From Symbiodinium natans (taxonomy: Eukaryota > Sar > Dinophyceae > Suessiales > Symbiodiniaceae): a stretch of 64,000 nucleotides of DNA. The stretch lies in the NCBI GenBank assembly GCA_905221605.1, contig CAJNDS010000124.1, positions 1-64,000 of the forward strand, read 5' to 3'. Position 1 is the first letter of the stretch; the number at the start of each line of letters is the position of its first letter. This document shows positions 63,001-64,000 of the stretch, in pieces. The position numbers and the translations under genes were made by a program. The notes beneath the pieces are model-generated. The model had not been told where the DNA came from, did not search any database, and saw only the letters and a list, made by a program, of their open reading frames with translations.

Positions 63001-63160
63001 TACACGATTTAGGGTTTAGGGCTTAGGGACCCTGATTCTCCTGAACCCTAAGCCCTCAACCCTAAACCCTAAACCCTGATTCCCAACCCCTCCTTTTGAA
63101 GCAGCCCCGACCTGGTGTATGCTGGTGACGTCCACGAAGCTGATGTCAGAGCGCTGGCAC
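55029..63160 (-). CDS. TIR-like multi-pass membrane protein, copy 2
   Basis: Exons in coding order: 63160-63112, 62431-62331, 62036-61709, 61615-61537, 60729 to about 60662, 59681-59631, 58840-58761, 57584-57542, 56722-56674, 55493-55455, 55312-55207, 55090-55029 (TGA). Each has a counterpart in copy 1, about 18 kb away on the same strand. Motifs: SFVDVTSIHQ, VDHMLMERGVYGIAGF, RILWSSPYLSR|LWCVFELA, membrane segments and AFVFLAISVVFAVLMWWL. The first exons beyond 63.2 kb are not identified. Exons 62431-62331 and 62036-61709 lack introns that copy 1 has; copy 2 has an extra intron, 55206-55091, near its C-terminus. Exon 62036-61709 is 4 nt shorter than its counterpart, which puts the next junction out of phase, so copy 2 may be frameshifted or use a different splice site. 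TIR-like assignment and membrane location are inferred. Confidence 0.8.
55091..55206 (-). mobile_element. Family F hairpin as an intron, present only in copy 2
   Basis: On the coding strand it starts GTCATCTTAGTAGCTGAATG and ends CTGAGTTC-related CTCAGCAACTAAG. The arms CTTAGTAGCTGA and TCAGCAACTAAG are inverted repeats. The next exon starts GTCATGGG, so GTCAT is a direct repeat. Copy 1 has no intron here. Length 116 bp. Confidence 0.8.
55313..55454 (-). mobile_element. Intron of copy 2 with GC donor and telomere array
   Basis: It starts GCATACG after GCGCAG and ends TGTGCAG before GCTTACC; GCATAC/GCTTAC is a direct repeat. About ten CCCTAAA units (plus strand 55345-55412) fill half of its 142 bp. 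The matching intron in copy 1 is 1229 bp (35689-36917) with GCGTGC/GCGTAC at its ends. Confidence 0.8.
55857..55958. mobile_element. Hairpin element, family C
   Basis: The arm GGGATGTTCACCCTTATACT pairs with the arm AGTATAAGGGGAACATCCC. A poly-G run sits in the loop. It lies in the intron 55494-56673 of copy 2. Confidence 0.85.
56085..56215. repeat. (TA)n/(CATA)n microsatellite
   Basis: ATATATGTGTATATATATAC followed by about 20 CATA units. It gives YMYV and HTYI repeat ORFs that are not genes. Confidence 0.95.
57002..57262 (+). repeat. Poly-G tract with scattered A, about 260 bp
   Basis: Almost pure G, interrupted by single A and very few other bases. Strong G-quadruplex potential on this strand. 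It lies in the intron 56723-57541 of copy 2. The 139- and 143-codon ORFs across it are artefacts. Confidence 0.95.
57420..57505 (-). repeat. Telomere-type array next to an exon
   Basis: About 12 CCCTAAA units, ending near exon 57584-57542. On the coding strand it follows the donor region GGCCGGGTTTAGGGG. Confidence 0.9.
57675..58112. mobile_element. Two family E half-elements around a unique stretch
   Basis: 57675-57780 (GGGGGGTTCATGGGGGGCAG, CTTAGGGAAGCCTGGGTAGC) and 58022-58112 (GGGTTCAGGGAGGGTATGTG, CTTCCCTAAGGTTCCCTAGG) look like separated arms of family E. TTTAGGG repeats follow at 58119. Confidence 0.5.
58119..58400 (+). repeat. Longest TTTAGGG array, about 38 units
   Basis: Nearly perfect TTTAGGG over about 280 bp with one TTTTGGGTGTAGGG interruption and two TTTTAGGG units. 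It is intronic in copy 2, between exons 58840-58761 and 57584-57542. Confidence 0.95.
58560..58712. mobile_element. Hairpin element, family I
   Basis: ATGGTCTGTTAACATGGGCC..CCTTAAGAGGGG and CCCTTTCAAGAGGGTAAGGG..GCCATGTTAAGGGACCTA form inverted arms. Intronic in copy 2. Confidence 0.65.
59160..59258. mobile_element. Hairpin element, family A
   Basis: GGGTCCACGTACCTCAGTAT and ATACTTGGGCCC on one arm; GGCCAGTATTTCTTATTTAC followed by GCACATGGAGCC on the other. Confidence 0.75.
60100..60305 (+). repeat. TTTAGGG array, about 27 units
   Basis: Nearly perfect repeats with a single TTTAATTAGGG interruption. A family B element (60302-60410) begins where it ends. Confidence 0.95.
60302..60410. mobile_element. 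Hairpin element, family B
   Basis: GACCCTAGAGTAAGCTAGGA and GGGTGCCCTGTTTGG; GGGAATCAGGGCCTACCCTG and GGTCC at the right end. Confidence 0.65.
60745..60850. mobile_element. Family E element (partial)
   Basis: TTCTTAACGGAGGGGGGTTC, GGTAGGTACCTAGGGAAGCT and repeated TTAGGGAAGC/TTAGGGAGCC words. It adjoins exon 60729-60662 of copy 2. Confidence 0.6.
60948..61050. mobile_element. Hairpin element, family B
   Basis: GTTGCCCAGTAACCTAGGAT on the left and CACTACTGGGCATCCTAG on the right. CCCTAAA units follow directly. Confidence 0.8.
62604..62682. mobile_element. Hairpin element, family A (right arm truncated)
   Basis: GGGTCCATGTACCTGGGTAT and ATACTTGGGCCCC are present. The right arm ends at GATTTAGGCACC, where a CCCTAAA array (62681-62755) begins. 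A shorter copy lies at 63323-63385. Confidence 0.6.
62810..62935. mobile_element. Family B-like hairpin
   Basis: GGGTAGTTTTTCAAAAAAAGG pairs with the later ACTACTCTTATAAGG region; the middle has GTTTATAAGGCGCCC and AAAAAGGAACC as in family B. Confidence 0.45.
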
Positions 63161-63182
63161 CTCCACGCGAGACCGGAGGAGC

Positions 63183-63272
63183 CAAACCCTAAACCCTAAA
63201 CCCTAAACCCTAAACCCTAAACCCTAAACCCTAAACCCTAAACCCTAAACCCTAAACCCTAAACCCTAAACC
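63183..63272 (-). repeat. CCCTAAA array, about 13 units
   Basis: Perfect repeats upstream (coding sense) of exon 63160-63112 of copy 2. Confidence 0.95.
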
Positions 63273-63569
63273 TTCAAGTTTGGGAGAACCCTGAACTTCC
63301 TAAACCCCTTTCGGCCCTAAGCGTCCATGTACCTCATCCAGGGAGTACCTGGGGCTGCACCTCCTATATAGGGACTCCGGGTACCCTAAACCCTAAACCC
63401 TAATAAGCCCTCAATGCAGCAATAGACCTTCATCTTACAGATAGATCCTGAATATGATTTAAGGTATGTTGCTTCATTCAAGCGGTAGTTGGGCTCTTTG
63501 GGTTGCCTTAGACCCTAAACCCTAAACCCTAAACCCTAAACCCTAAACCCCAAACCCCAAACCCTAAAC

Positions 63570-63635
63570 CCCCAAGGGCAACCACCCCTACTGGATGAGG
63601 GTGGTGGTGACTGCGATCGGCACGATCTGACCCGA
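63570..63635 (-). CDS. Possible upstream exon of copy 2 (weak)
   Basis: Acceptor TTTCGGGTCAG followed by IVPIAVTTTLIQ. It shows no clear match to the copy 1 exon 45450-45378, so the assignment rests on position only. Confidence 0.2.
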
Positions 63636-63811
63636 AACCCCCTAAACCCCCTTAAATCCTTAAATCGCAAAAACCCTAAACCCCCTAAACCGCTAACCCA
63701 TATTAAACTCAAAACCCCCTAAACCCCTAACTCCCTAACCCCCCAGAACCCCAAATCCCCTAAAACCCCTAGACCCTGACCCGTGTGTAAGCCCTAAACA
63801 CTCTTAACCCC

Positions 63812-63960
63812 ATACTTGGAGTTTCACGGTACTTCTTAACCCAGTATAACTGGACTTATAACCCACTTATGAGTCCCTTAAGTGCCCTAATATGGTTGTA
63901 AGTACAGCTATAAGTACAGTTGTCATTGGTTAGTAAGTACCATGAACCTCCAAGTAACCT
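63812..63960. mobile_element. Hairpin element, family G
   Basis: TTGGAGTTTCACGGTACTTC..AACTGGACTTATAACCC on one arm; GTAAGTACAGCTATAAGTACAG and TTGGTTAGTAAGTACCATGA followed by ACCTCCAA on the other. Confidence 0.8.
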
Positions 63961-64000
63961 CCTAAAACCCTAAAACCCTAAACCCTAAACCCTACACCCT

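Overview
The window looks like nuclear DNA of a dinoflagellate, probably a Symbiodinium-like or related lineage. Three observations support this. (1) Tracts of the TTTAGGG/CCCTAAA telomere repeat are scattered from about 3.9 kb to the end, in both orientations and inside genes. (2) Two copies of a multi-exon membrane protein carry a TIR-like block ending in LWCVFELAAY, a sequence style I know from dinoflagellate proteins. (3) Introns use GC as well as GT donors, and the intron start repeats the start of the next exon. There are no rRNA genes, no convincing tRNA genes, no operons and no CRISPR array. I see no promoter signals I can support.

Layout. 1-3.9 kb: a different sequence class without telomere repeats. 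It holds palindromic AATTCCCGGAATT-type sequence, an AT-rich block, a degenerate 41-bp repeat and a 72-76-bp repeat. 3.9-6.4 kb: a plus-strand gene fragment ending at 6363. 6.46-16.8 kb: a convergent minus-strand series of small exons ending in a 248-codon Cys-rich ORF. 17-26.5 kb: mixed candidate exons, a 22-bp inverted repeat array (18.6-19.5 kb), a poly-C block (22.1 kb) and a 528-bp tandem duplication (23.5-24.6 kb). 27.5-35.1 kb: mostly minus-strand candidate exons. 35.5-46 kb: TIR-like membrane gene copy 1 (minus). 46.5-52 kb: further minus-strand exons. 53.4-54.7 kb: candidate plus-strand gene. 55.0-63.2 kb: TIR-like membrane gene copy 2 (minus).

The main result is how the genes are built. 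Exons are mostly 27-120 nt and float in introns made of telomere-repeat arrays and hairpin (inverted-repeat) elements about 100-200 bp long. Comparing the two paralogues exon by exon fixes the splice sites and shows introns present in one copy and absent in the other. Each such intron is flanked by a short direct repeat, as expected for introner-type insertion. In two introns (34825-34999 and 46563-46667) a telomere array lies inside the hairpin element. Many exons have CCCTAAA upstream and TTTAGGG downstream on their coding strand, so the intron ends are complementary.

Limits. Exons shared by the two paralogues, or joined in frame across a hairpin intron, are well supported. Other candidate exons rest on an open frame of 20-45 codons plus plausible splice sites. 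Such frames are common by chance: a 100-codon frame (36071-36373) lies inside an intron of copy 1 defined by its paralogue. Those calls carry low confidence, and for several islands both strands are open. No searches were run; all family statements are from memory of the families.
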